A stretch of DNA of 64,000 bases from contig JBAYTR010000001.1 in assembly GCA_041675505.1 (NCBI GenBank), positions 124,001 through 188,000 of the forward strand, read 5' to 3'. Numbering within the stretch: the stretch's first letter is position 1; every line of letters starts with the position of its first letter. The stretch comes from JAGPCK01 sp041675505. GTDB lineage: Bacteria; Bacteroidota; Bacteroidia; UKL13-3. This document shows positions 36,758-45,122 of this stretch, piece after piece. A program made the position numbers and the translations under genes. The notes beneath the pieces were generated by a model. The model was given only the letters and a program-made list of their open reading frames with translations. It ran no database searches and had not been told where the DNA came from.

Positions 36758-37390
36758 TCAGTCATAAATATAATATTTCCAACCTTTCTTACCTGTATCA
36801 TACAAGTCATTTTGTTTTCCTTCTGCTTTATGATTCTCTGTCGGGTCATAAACCACAACTTCAAAATTAAAACCCATAACGACATTTTGAGAAAATGTCA
36901 AATTGAAACTACTCTCTTTCTTTTCATAATTATACCCGGATATTCCCATTATCCAAGGAATAGGAATGGTTTTAATAAAGTCAGGTGTTAGTTGTGAAAT
37001 TTCTTTTGGATATTGCTTATTCGTTTCTTTGTATTTCTCAATTGCTAAAATTAGCTTTTCTGAGTTATTTATAGCAATTGTCCTGCTTATATTTCGGGCT
37101 ACTCCGGCTACCCATATAGAAAGAATAATCATCAATATAGGAATTGTCCATAATAAAATCGGTAATACTGTCCTGCCCTCTTTTTCCTTGTTATAGGATT
37201 GTTTATATGTCCAAAACAATCCAAATGGTATTAATAGAAGTCCTAAAATACTTCCAAGTTGAGTAAGATTAAAAAACATGTTTGTTAGTCTGCTCATAAA
37301 ACTCGGTCCAGGTAAAAAAGGAGATAGAACCAATACAATTATCAGCAGGTAAATTCCGATTATGATTTTCCATTGCTTTCTTGTCATCAT
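36758..37390 (-). CDS. Membrane protein of unknown function
   Basis: 210 aa. Three hydrophobic spans lie at about 9-28, 40-60 and 77-98, followed by a soluble C-terminal part with KLILAIEKYKETNKQYPKEI, which resembles the periplasmic region of pseudopilin-like or type II secretion G-like proteins. The first Met is immediately followed by a second, and either could start it. It lies in the cassette-like interval between the direct repeats. AT-rich. No function can be assigned. Confidence 0.7.
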   Translation of the reverse strand: MMTRKQWKIIIGIYLLIIVLVLSPFLPGPSFMSRLTNMFFNLTQLGSILGLLLIPFGLFWTYKQSYNKEKEGRTVLPILLWTIPILMIILSIWVAGVARNISRTIAINNSEKLILAIEKYKETNKQYPKEISQLTPDFIKTIPIPWIMGISGYNYEKKESSFNLTFSQNVVMGFNFEVVVYDPTENHKAEGKQNDLYDTGKKGWKYYIYD

Positions 37391-37418
37391 TCAATTATTG
37401 CTTTGTATTCCTATTCTT

Positions 37419-37547
37419 GCTGTTAGCAGTTTGCGGTTTTGATATGCGGACTTTTTACACAAATGTTTATTCTTAGTAATGAACTTTCTTCAAACACAAA
37501 AATGTATGCGTAGTACGAAACCCAGTCATTGCAAATGTGCTGTTAGC
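37419..37547. other. Symmetric hairpin element between two small genes, cassette-site-like
   Basis: GCTGTTAGCAGTTTGC (37419-37434) and GCAAATGTGCTGTTAGC (37531-37547) can pair through their outer GC-rich and inner TTTGC/GCAAA blocks, interrupted by symmetrical unpaired GTT triplets, with about 96 bases between them. The stop codon of the right-hand gene lies inside the second arm. The layout resembles an integron attC site, but the classic inverted RYYYAAC/GTTRRRY pair is not met. Confidence 0.45.
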
Positions 37548-38073
37548 TGCTGGCATTCGTTTCTGTATTCGTGAAATGGTTCAATGAGTTCCAATATATT
37601 CCCATTTGTCCCCGTTTGTTCATTTCTGCTTTGTCAATAACTAGTCCAATAGGAAGCCCGTCCGTTCTATTTGCAATTAATTCTGCTAAACGTTCACGAT
37701 TTTTAAACCTGTCAAATACATAGTCCCAATTGGCATAATAATTAAGCATCCATTTTAATTCACTGTCTAGAGTGTTGTTCTGAATTTTCTCTTCAACAAT
37801 ATTAATTATGTTCTTTTCTGCTTCTTCGTCAAGTTGTTCTATTCCTGTTAAGTAATTAGGTTCTGTACAAGCGTACCATTGTATAAATAATCCACGTTTC
37901 AATGCTTCTTCTTGTTCTTTCGCCAGATAAGAGTAATGTCTGTGAACTTGTCTGTACAAAGCAAATACAGTTCTTTGCTTTTCATTAAGTGCTTCTGTCT
38001 GTTCCTTTTTTTGAAGGTCAAGAATAGTTGAATATAATTCAGTTTCTGATTTTGCTAATTGTTCTAATGTCAT
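37543..38073 (-). CDS. Soluble hypothetical protein
   Basis: 176 aa, rich in Glu, Leu and Lys and predicted all-helical in the first two thirds (LEQLAKSETELYSTILDLQKK). A conserved-looking central block is GLFIQWYACTEPNYLTG, and ANWDYVFDRFKNRERL follows. No signal peptide or membrane span. I do not recognise the family. Both gene ends carry GTTAGC/GCTAAC hexamers (37542 and 38097), as in its neighbour, suggesting acquisition as a unit. Confidence 0.7.
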   Translation of the reverse strand: MTLEQLAKSETELYSTILDLQKKEQTEALNEKQRTVFALYRQVHRHYSYLAKEQEEALKRGLFIQWYACTEPNYLTGIEQLDEEAEKNIINIVEEKIQNNTLDSELKWMLNYYANWDYVFDRFKNRERLAELIANRTDGLPIGLVIDKAEMNKRGQMGIYWNSLNHFTNTETNASS

Positions 38074-38183
38074 TGCGTTCGGTTCTTATGCTTGCAGCTA
38101 ACTTGTTTATATGCTAAGGAAACTTTCGCGTATCCCTCCATTTTGGGCAGACATGCGAAGGTTTTCGCTTTGTAATAAATAGG

Positions 38184-38314
38184 TTTGAATGGGGTAGTTT
38201 TCAGGCCAATTGAAATACAGGTGTACAGGTTAGGTTGCATAGGTTAGTGGTTTTCAAGGGCAAATTAGAAAATTATTTGTTAAGGTGCAAGTTTTTTGTG
38301 CTCCTATTGGGGGA
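38184..38314. repeat. Direct repeat, copy 2 (about 130 bp)
   Basis: Second copy of the repeat at 36467-36600, same orientation, ending in ATTGGGGGAT where copy 1 ends ATTGGGAGAT. What follows differs: here an inverted-repeat element, there the palindrome block. Thus the interval 36601-38183 lies between two copies. The gap 38074-38517 holds this copy and the inverted repeat and no supportable gene. Confidence 0.85.
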
Positions 38315-38422
38315 TTGCCGCGCTGCGCTCGCAATGACGTTATTCTTTGGGGCATGTGGAAAGACTTCAATCATAACGTCATTGCGAGGAATGTACTCAT
38401 GACGTGGCAATCTCCCAATGGG
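38303..38422. repeat. Imperfect inverted repeat, intergenic palindromic element
   Basis: The left arm contains TTGGGGGATTGCC and CGCAATGACGTTAT. The right arm, in reverse, contains the same blocks as ATAACGTCATTGCG and GGCAATCTCCCAA, with ATGTACTCATGACG inserted. This is the 'attgcgaggaa...gacgtggcaatc' type of palindromic element that occurs in many bacterial intergenic regions. It could form a long stem in RNA just upstream of the aminopeptidase gene. Confidence 0.75.
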
Positions 38423-38517
38423 AACTATTGCTCAACTTTAGGAGACGCTTCTCCATACAACCGCGTAGCACAAATCTCACAGATATTTGTTTAATTCGTG
38501 GTCTTATGACGCTATAC

Positions 38518-41500
38518 ATGAATCGAATCAGTACGCTTTGTCTTTTTGTTTGTCTGGCTGTGATTGCACAGGCGCAAAACGGTGTGGATTTTTACCGCAG
38601 TACACAAAACCAGTACTACTGGAAAAACCGCAAACCACATGCAGCCTATTGGCAACAAGATGTACACTACGCCATCAAAGCAGCTGTGGATGATAAAACC
38701 GGCATTATTGACGGCAATGAAACACTCACGTATTTTAACAACTCACCCGATACCCTGCACTTTGTGTACTTCCATTTGTACCAGAATGCTTTTGTAAAAG
38801 GCTCCTACCTGGAAAGTTTGAACTGCGCCAACGGGTACTACCAACGTTTTGGTCCGTATGAAGCCGCAGGAAAAGGAACAGAGATTGAAACAGTAACTTC
38901 TTCCAACCACTGGGGTTCAAAAAATGAAGCCATCGAATTCATTGATAACTCCATCATGAAAGTACAACTGACCACACCCCTGCTCCCGGGTCAGTCGGCC
39001 ACCTTCAGCATCAAATTCAAAACCTACTTCGATAGCGGTGACCAACGCAGGCGCATGAAAAAATTTCGCAGTGGCGGTTCCAACTATACGCACTTTGATG
39101 GTGTACACTGGTACCCGCGTATGTGTGTGTACGATGCAAAATTCGGTTGGGAAACGGCTCAGCATTTAAGCAAAGAATTTTACGGTGACTACGGAGCCTA
39201 TGATGTAGAACTTACCTTCCCCAACCATTACGTGGTAGAAGCTACAGGAGTATTGCAAAACCGCAGCGAAGTATTACCCGATGAGCTGAGAAAAAAACTG
39301 GATATCGCCAACTTCAAAGACAAAACTGTGGGCTCACCCGCATCAGAAATTACAGCACCCAACGGCACCACCAAAACCTGGAAGTACCATGCAGATAACG
39401 TACACGACTTTGCCTGGACTGCCGACCCCACCTATCGCCTGGCAGAAACAGAATGGAACGGAGTTAAATGCGTGGCCATAGCGCAGGAAACCAATGCAGC
39501 CGGGTGGCAAGACATTGCGGAGTTTACTTCCAAAGTAATTCAGGTGTACTCCCGCGATTTTGGTATGTATGCTTACCCAAAAATGGTGGTGGCTGATGCG
39601 CAGGACGGCATGGAATATCCTATGCTTACCTTAAACGGAGGCAACTCGCCCGGCAACCATTTTGTAATTGCACATGAAGTGGGACATAACTGGTTCTTCG
39701 GCATGGTGGGCAACAACGAAACGTATAGGGCAGCCTTGGATGAAGGGTTCACGCAGTTTCTCACCTCCTGGTCATTAAAAGCCATTGACGGAGTTCCTAA
39801 CCCGGATGATAAAACAAATCCTGCGGCACGTGTTTTTGCTAAGTCGGCCATGTATTACAAAAGTTTTAAAAAGAAATACAACAAACGTTTTGACATTGAT
39901 TTACCCATTGATGAAAACACCGTGTACAACGGTTACCTCACCGATGCCATCAATAAAAACGATGCGCAACTCAATACCCACTCAGATGATTTCAGTTCTG
40001 CATTAGGTCATGGAGGTGGTTACCGCCACGTGTATTACAAAACAGCCACCATGTTGTACAACCTGCAATACGTGTTGGGCGATTCCCTGTTTACGGCTGC
40101 CATGAAAAACTATTTTAACCAATGGAAAATATGCCATCCGTACTTTGATGACTTTAGAAGTTCCATCATTCAATACACCCACGTTGACCTCAACTGGTTT
40201 TTCGACCAATGGATGGAAACCACCAAGCGTATTGACTACAGTGTGGGCAAAATCAAAAAAGTAAAAGTTGATCCTGAGAAAAATCCCGATGCTTTGATGG
40301 GCAGTATTGTAAACAACGGAAACGACCCAAGTCGTCAGGCCTACGAAATTACCTTCAAACGCAAAGAGGAAATGCAAATGCCGGTTGACTTTGTAGTCAT
40401 CAATGAAAAGAATGATACATTCAGGTACAACATTCCCAATACCTACTTTAGCAAGAAAGATAAAAACACCACTACGTTAAAATATTGGTTGGGTTGGGGC
40501 ATGCTCAACAAAACGTATACAGCCACCGTATTTGTTCCCGGAAAAATAAAGAACGTAGTCATTGACCCCAGCCACCGTTTAGCGGATGTAAACATGCTGA
40601 ACAACAGCAAAAAGTTACCGCTGCTCGTTCGCTTTGATTCCAAAGTAATCGAACCCGTTGACCGCAAACATTACATCCTGCACTGGAGACCCGATTTGTG
40701 GTACAACAATGTAGACGGTATAAAAGCGGGCATTCACCTGAACGGGCATTACATGAACTACCTTCACCGCTTTAGCACAACAGTGTGGTACAATACCGCT
40801 GTAGGAAAAAGCGAATTTTACAGAACTAAAGAACTGGTAAACTACAGAGCGAATTACAGCACAGCCATAGATAGAAACCTGCACGTGTTTGGCGAAACCA
40901 AATTTCTTGACGGGTTAATCGGTAATCTCGCAGGTGTGCATAAAATGAGCGGGAACAATCGTTTCAGTATTTATTTTAAAGGCATGTACCGTAACAACCA
41001 TGCTTGGGCATGGGAGTATTTACAAGCCAGAGCACAGTTTAATCCGGATATGCGCAACAACACCCTGAACTTAGAAGCGGAACATCGTTACAATTACAAA
41101 AGAGGTAACGGAAAAATATTACTGCAACTGCGCTCATCCGCTTTATACAATGACTACGATTACCAGTGGGCCAAACTGGAAGTGATTAACAACAACTATT
41201 TGGGCAAACTGGAAATTCGTACCCGCACCATAGGCCAGTACATCACCGGCAACAACATTGCACCTGAGTCGCAGTTGTACCAGGACGGTGCCAACGGAGA
41301 AGAAATGATGGACAGCAAATTCTGGCGCTCCAATATACTTGATCAAACTTCAGCAAGTAGTTTTGCGCTTAACGGGAACATAGTTGGTTACGGAGGTGGA
41401 CTAAACCTGCGTGGCTTTAACCTGATGTCGGTTCCGGAAGTGCAAAGCAACGGTATAGCCTATTCCAGTTACAGCGGCAAAGGTGGTGCAGCAGCAAACG

Positions 41501-41829
41501 TAGAAGTGGAGTTTGACCGTTTGGTACGTTTTGCTCCACGGTTATTGCGCAACACATTCAAGTTTGATTGTTATGGATTTGCTGATGCAGGTTACATCAA
41601 ATACACCACCTTCGCAGCAGCCACCAACACGTTGAGCTACGGGTACCGTTGGAGTAACCTGCGTGCCGATGCCGGATTAGGAGCAGCACTCACCATCAAA
41701 AAGTGGGGACGATTAGCTACCTGCGAACCGATAACCTTACGGTGTGATGTACCCTTATGGCGCAACACCACAGGAGCCGGTTCACCCACAGGAACAAAGT
41801 ATGTGATAGCTATAGGAAGAGCATTTTAA
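38518..41829 (+). CDS. M1-family (gluzincin) aminopeptidase, exported
   Basis: 1103 aa. Signal peptide MNRISTLCLFVCLAVIAQAQ, with an alternative start at 38506. The M1 N-terminal beta domain is followed by the exopeptidase motif GMEYP (364-368) and zinc site HEVGH (386-390) with the third ligand Glu409, the HExxH-x18-E pattern. After the catalytic and helical domains, about 450 C-terminal residues form a large beta-rich region usual in long Bacteroidota M1 enzymes. No type IX sorting tail is seen. It likely trims peptides in the periplasm or on the outer membrane. The 5' region is repeat-rich. Confidence 0.9.
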   Translation: MNRISTLCLFVCLAVIAQAQNGVDFYRSTQNQYYWKNRKPHAAYWQQDVHYAIKAAVDDKTGIIDGNETLTYFNNSPDTLHFVYFHLYQNAFVKGSYLESLNCANGYYQRFGPYEAAGKGTEIETVTSSNHWGSKNEAIEFIDNSIMKVQLTTPLLPGQSATFSIKFKTYFDSGDQRRRMKKFRSGGSNYTHFDGVHWYPRMCVYDAKFGWETAQHLSKEFYGDYGAYDVELTFPNHYVVEATGVLQNRSEVLPDELRKKLDIANFKDKTVGSPASEITAPNGTTKTWKYHADNVHDFAWTADPTYRLAETEWNGVKCVAIAQETNAAGWQDIAEFTSKVIQVYSRDFGMYAYPKMVVADAQDGMEYPMLTLNGGNSPGNHFVIAHEVGHNWFFGMVGNNETYRAALDEGFTQFLTSWSLKAIDGVPNPDDKTNPAARVFAKSAMYYKSFKKKYNKRFDIDLPIDENTVYNGYLTDAINKNDAQLNTHSDDFSSALGHGGGYRHVYYKTATMLYNLQYVLGDSLFTAAMKNYFNQWKICHPYFDDFRSSIIQYTHVDLNWFFDQWMETTKRIDYSVGKIKKVKVDPEKNPDALMGSIVNNGNDPSRQAYEITFKRKEEMQMPVDFVVINEKNDTFRYNIPNTYFSKKDKNTTTLKYWLGWGMLNKTYTATVFVPGKIKNVVIDPSHRLADVNMLNNSKKLPLLVRFDSKVIEPVDRKHYILHWRPDLWYNNVDGIKAGIHLNGHYMNYLHRFSTTVWYNTAVGKSEFYRTKELVNYRANYSTAIDRNLHVFGETKFLDGLIGNLAGVHKMSGNNRFSIYFKGMYRNNHAWAWEYLQARAQFNPDMRNNTLNLEAEHRYNYKRGNGKILLQLRSSALYNDYDYQWAKLEVINNNYLGKLEIRTRTIGQYITGNNIAPESQLYQDGANGEEMMDSKFWRSNILDQTSASSFALNGNIVGYGGGLNLRGFNLMSVPEVQSNGIAYSSYSGKGGAAANVEVEFDRLVRFAPRLLRNTFKFDCYGFADAGYIKYTTFAAATNTLSYGYRWSNLRADAGLGAALTIKKWGRLATCEPITLRCDVPLWRNTTGAGSPTGTKYVIAIGRAF

Positions 41830-41984
41830 TACAAGTCTCGCAGACCATGTAATTTATTCCAAAAACGGTGAGTTGGTTAATTTACCGATAGAACTGTGTG
41901 CAAGTGAGTATAGTCAATTGCATCTTGTTCTGAAAAGAATATTTGGAAAATAACTTGTAGACGAATACAGCAAAGAAACGCATA

Positions 41985-42219
41985 GTCCCGCAATGACGAC
42001 ATATTGGTAAAGAAATAATAACAAGCGCAAAGTCCCGTAGGGACGAGATACTTGTGCATACGAAAACAGAAAACGCTTAGTTCCTCAGGGGCTAATAAAT
42101 GAGTAAACCATCCCGTAGGGATATAAAATATCGGTAAAACGAAAAAAGTATATTTGTAGTCCCGTAGGGACATGATATTGGTAGCTCCATAATAATAAAT
42201 CCGAAAATCCCGTAGGGAT
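41985..42219. repeat. Array of GTCCCGTAGGGAC palindromes, upstream part
   Basis: Copies at 42032, 42110 (ATCCCGTAGGGAT), 42159 and 42207 (ATCCCGTAGGGAT) are clear, with degenerate ones at 41985 and 42080. Most are about 48 bases apart. The central triplet is GTA in all, so all point the same way. Between them is a shared ATATTGGTA-like sequence. A further weak element, GTCTCGCAGAC, is at 41835. The last copy ends 19 bases before the transposase start codon. Confidence 0.9.
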
Positions 42220-42238
42220 GACATATAATTTTTAGCAC

Positions 42239-42700
42239 ATGCCAAATACCTATACCCAAATTCACATTCAGTTTGTGTTTGCCGTTAAGTTCAGACATGG
42301 ACTAATCAGCTCCTCCTGGAAAGACGAGCTCTATCAATACATCACAGGAATCGTTCAGAACAACAAACACAAATTAATTTGCATCAACGGTATGCCGGAT
42401 CACATCCACATCCTGATTGGTGTAAGACCTCACCAGTCTATTTCAGATTTGATGCAGGATGTAAAAGGCGGCTCATCCAAATGGATTAATGAAAAGAAGT
42501 TTCTGAAAGGGAAATTTGAGTGGCAGCAAGGGTATGGAGCTTTCTCTTATGGCAAATCGCAAGTAAAGGATGTGGTTCACTACATCCAAAATCAGGAACA
42601 GCACCACCAAAAGAAAACTTTCCTGGAAGAGTATGTTGACTTTCTTGAAAAATTTGAGGTGGAATATGAGGAGTTGTATATTTTTAAAGAACTGATTTGA
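42239..42700 (+). CDS. HUH/Y1 transposase, IS200-like or REP-associated (RAYT) type
   Basis: 153 aa and apparently intact. The HUH metal motif is His55 and His57 in MPDHIHILIG and the catalytic tyrosine is probably Tyr115 in VVHYIQNQEQ. The block FEWQQGYGAFSYGKSQ is shared by REP-associated transposases. There is no TnpB partner. By family it cuts and joins single-stranded DNA at hairpin ends. The dense surrounding palindromes are the expected substrates. Its ATG lies 20 bases after an upstream palindrome and a downstream palindrome begins 7 bases after the stop. Confidence 0.92.
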   Translation: MPNTYTQIHIQFVFAVKFRHGLISSSWKDELYQYITGIVQNNKHKLICINGMPDHIHILIGVRPHQSISDLMQDVKGGSSKWINEKKFLKGKFEWQQGYGAFSYGKSQVKDVVHYIQNQEQHHQKKTFLEEYVDFLEKFEVEYEELYIFKELI

Positions 42701-42706
42701 TATTTC

Positions 42707-43578
42707 GTCCCTACGGGACTGTGATTATCTCTTATACTGTTTACCAATATTATGTCTCTACGAGACATTGTTACTACTACCCTAAACAGGATTGCCAAGA
42801 AATCACTAAACTAGTTGATAGTTCGAATACCTCTTTTCTTTTCTTCCACGTAAACCCTTTTCAACACACATATTTTAGAACTACTAGGTTAATCTGGACT
42901 TTATTACTTCCAGTAGAGATAAAATACTGGAAAACTATAAAAGTAAAATTTAAATCCCGTAGGGATAAAATATTGGTAACTTCACAACAGTAAATCTAAA
43001 GTCCCGTAGGGACGGCATTGACACATGAAATCACTAAGCTAATTTGCCTCTGCGATTAATTCTCTGTACACATTCATTAACTGTTCCCGTTTTTTAGAAC
43101 TTAGTACTTCGTCCCTACGGGACTGTGATCTCTCGTTATTCTTTTTACCAATAGTTTGTCCCTACGGGACGTTTTGTTATTGTCCTCAAATAAGATTGAC
43201 CAAGTAATCATCAAGCTAGTTTATCCGTAAGATTAACACTTACTATCCTTCACCATTAACAGTATATCTCAACATCGTTTTTAGAAGTATTATATCTGTA
43301 AGAACTTTTTTACTACCCGTACGGGTAAAATATTAGTGAAAACTATAAAAGATATTTGTAGTCCCGTAGGGACATAATATTGGTAACTTGAAAACCGTAT
43401 AAATCTAAAGTCCCGTAGGGACGGCATTGATACATGAAATCTCTACGATAATCTGACTGAACGATTACCTGTGTGCCATCCTTAAGCATTAACTGTTTTT
43501 CTAGAACTTAATATTTCGTCCCCACGGGACTGTGCTATGTCGGGTAATGGTTTTACCAATATTATGTCCCTACGGGAC
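42707..43578. repeat. Array of GTCCCGTAGGGAC palindromes, downstream part, with higher-order duplication
   Basis: Twelve copies begin at 42707, 42754 (GTCTCTACGAGAC), 42907 (degenerate), 42954 (ATCCCGTAGGGAT), 43001, 43111, 43158, 43315 (ACCCGTACGGGT), 43361, 43410, 43518 and 43566. They form pairs about 47 bases apart whose central triplet alternates TAC, GTA, TAC, GTA, TAC. The sequence from 42707 repeats from 43111 and again, in part, from 43518, giving a period of 404-409 bases. No coding sequence is supported in 42701-43672. Confidence 0.9.
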
Positions 43579-43672
43579 ATTTTGTTATTATTACCCTGAA
43601 ATAAGTAACACATGAATATTTTGGTAAAAGCGTTTTGAAACAGCATTGATGCAAGAACAGCGAATGCATCTC

Positions 43673-44284
43673 CTAAAAAGGAAAGCTAAAACCCATACTC
43701 AGCATTAAGCCACCGGGTTGCAACAAACGCAAAGCTTGTTTGGTTGTCTCATTAAGAATAAGGGGTTCTAATACTCTATAGTTAGTGTCTTTTTTCCCTT
43801 GCAGCGCAATGCTGTATCCTGCCTCAAGAAAAAATCTGTTGTGCTTTTTACCCATTGGAAACATTTCCAATACACTGATATTAATAGTATGTAAACGAAA
43901 AAGCTCCAGATCTACAGAACGAATTTCAGGTATCCCCTGTGCATTAATTACCTGCACTTCCTGTAGTTTGAGCTGTTGGAGGCCTGAAGCGGTAGCATAT
44001 GACACGGCCAAAGCCGGCCCTGCATGGTCATACATATACAATCTTGTGCCTGCCCCCATCTTAAGGCCCCACGTACCAATTCCGCCTGCGCCAAAAACTG
44101 ATACCTGCTTGCCCACAAAATATTCCACCTGCACTCCGCCAAGACCGTTACATGTATTGATACCACCTGCAAAATTCACATATGCTTTAGTCGGGTGGGG
44201 CAAAACAATGGTGTCTTGAGCAGATACATTTCTGCAAACAAGAAAACAGGTAACCACTAGTATAAATAGTAGCAACCTATGCAT
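43673..44284 (-). CDS. Exported beta-barrel-like protein of unknown function
   Basis: 203 aa from the MHRLLLFIL start. A start 6 codons earlier is possible. Signal peptide to about RNVSAQ. The mature part has alternating glycine-rich strands (AYVNFAGGINTCNGLGGVQVEYF, GAGGIGTWGLKMGAGTRLYM) and ends in MLSMGFSFPF, with a terminal aromatic typical of outer-membrane barrels. It overlaps the end of the exonuclease gene by 8 bases. No specific function can be assigned. Confidence 0.72.
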   Translation of the reverse strand: MHRLLLFILVVTCFLVCRNVSAQDTIVLPHPTKAYVNFAGGINTCNGLGGVQVEYFVGKQVSVFGAGGIGTWGLKMGAGTRLYMYDHAGPALAVSYATASGLQQLKLQEVQVINAQGIPEIRSVDLELFRLHTINISVLEMFPMGKKHNRFFLEAGYSIALQGKKDTNYRVLEPLILNETTKQALRLLQPGGLMLSMGFSFPF

Positions 44285-44993
44285 ACAATACATTTCCTTC
44301 ATCCATAATTTTCTCTCCGCGAAAACGCAGCAGTAACTGCGCCACGGTTACCACATCTTTCTGGCAATACGTTTTTATGCGCTCCACGTCTTTATCCTTC
44401 CAGTATACCTCCCACACACGGCTCCCGTCAATATCATCTTTGGGGGTAGGAATGTTAAAACTTGCTGCCAGTAAATCCAGTGAGGTAAAACTTTTAAAGT
44501 CGCCAAATTTCCACAACTCCATGGTATCAAGCAGTGCTACTTCCCAGGGCTTTTTCCCTGCCAGATCTAGCATACGCGGAATAGGCACACCTGTAAGTAA
44601 ACATCTGCGGGCGATATAAGGGTAATCAAATTCTTTTCCGTTGTGGGCACAAAGCAGTTTATCATTATCTGCATTCCAGCGGTTAAGCATTTGGCAAAAT
44701 TCTTCCAGCAGCATCTTCTCGTCATCGCCATAAAATGATTTGAGCTTAAAATGCCACTCATTGCCGCTGCGTAAAAAAGCCCCTACGGAGATGCACACAA
44801 TTTTACCGAACTCAGCATATATACCGGCACGGCTGTAAATGCTTTCAGGTGTTTGGTCTTCTTTCACCAAAAACTGGGCTTTCTTTTGCCAAAGGTGTTG
44901 CCAACGCTCATCCATAGTGGAAAAATCAGCGTACTGCGGTACTGTTTCTATATCCAGACACAGTACCTTGGTTAAATCTAGGTTATCGAGCAT
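44277..44993 (-). CDS. Predicted 3'-5' exonuclease, PolB-like (DEDD superfamily)
   Basis: 238 aa. The exonuclease I motif is LCLDIETVPQ (Asp14, Glu16), motif II is CAHNGKEFDYPY and motif III is near YCQKDVVTVAQLLL, the DEDD metal-binding set. No polymerase domain follows, as is usual for the stand-alone PF10108-type family found across bacteria. I place the start at MLDNLDLTKV. Longer in-frame extensions would run toward the divergent promoter at 45072. Role in DNA or RNA trimming unknown. Confidence 0.87.
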   Translation of the reverse strand: MLDNLDLTKVLCLDIETVPQYADFSTMDERWQHLWQKKAQFLVKEDQTPESIYSRAGIYAEFGKIVCISVGAFLRSGNEWHFKLKSFYGDDEKMLLEEFCQMLNRWNADNDKLLCAHNGKEFDYPYIARRCLLTGVPIPRMLDLAGKKPWEVALLDTMELWKFGDFKSFTSLDLLAASFNIPTPKDDIDGSRVWEVYWKDKDVERIKTYCQKDVVTVAQLLLRFRGEKIMDEGNVLYA

Positions 44994-45071
44994 AAAGTAA
45001 GTTTCATCCAAATATCTGAATTCTTTCGTCATTAAAAAACAGATGTTGGTCGGTAATGTAAAAAACACCTC

Positions 45072-45101
45072 TTGCTGAATTGAAAACTGTTGGTATCTTT
45101 G
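45072..45101 (+). promoter_or_regulatory. Bacteroidota promoter for the SPFH gene
   Basis: TTG (45072-45074), a 19-base spacer and TATCTTTG (45094-45101) give a full match to the -33/-7 consensus. The ATG follows 21 bases later, leaving a short leader. Confidence 0.75.
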
Positions 45102-45122
45102 TGATATCAAAATGATATTAAT

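Noticed and set aside
37419..37547. Canonical integron attC site
   Set aside because: The hexamers are in the same orientation and do not satisfy the inverted RYYYAAC and GTTRRRY core, so only cassette-like is claimed.
41985..43578. CRISPR array
   Set aside because: The repeated unit is a 13-base palindrome in alternating orientation with diverged but similar sequence between copies, not a constant repeat with unique spacers, and there are no cas genes. A transposase lies in the middle.
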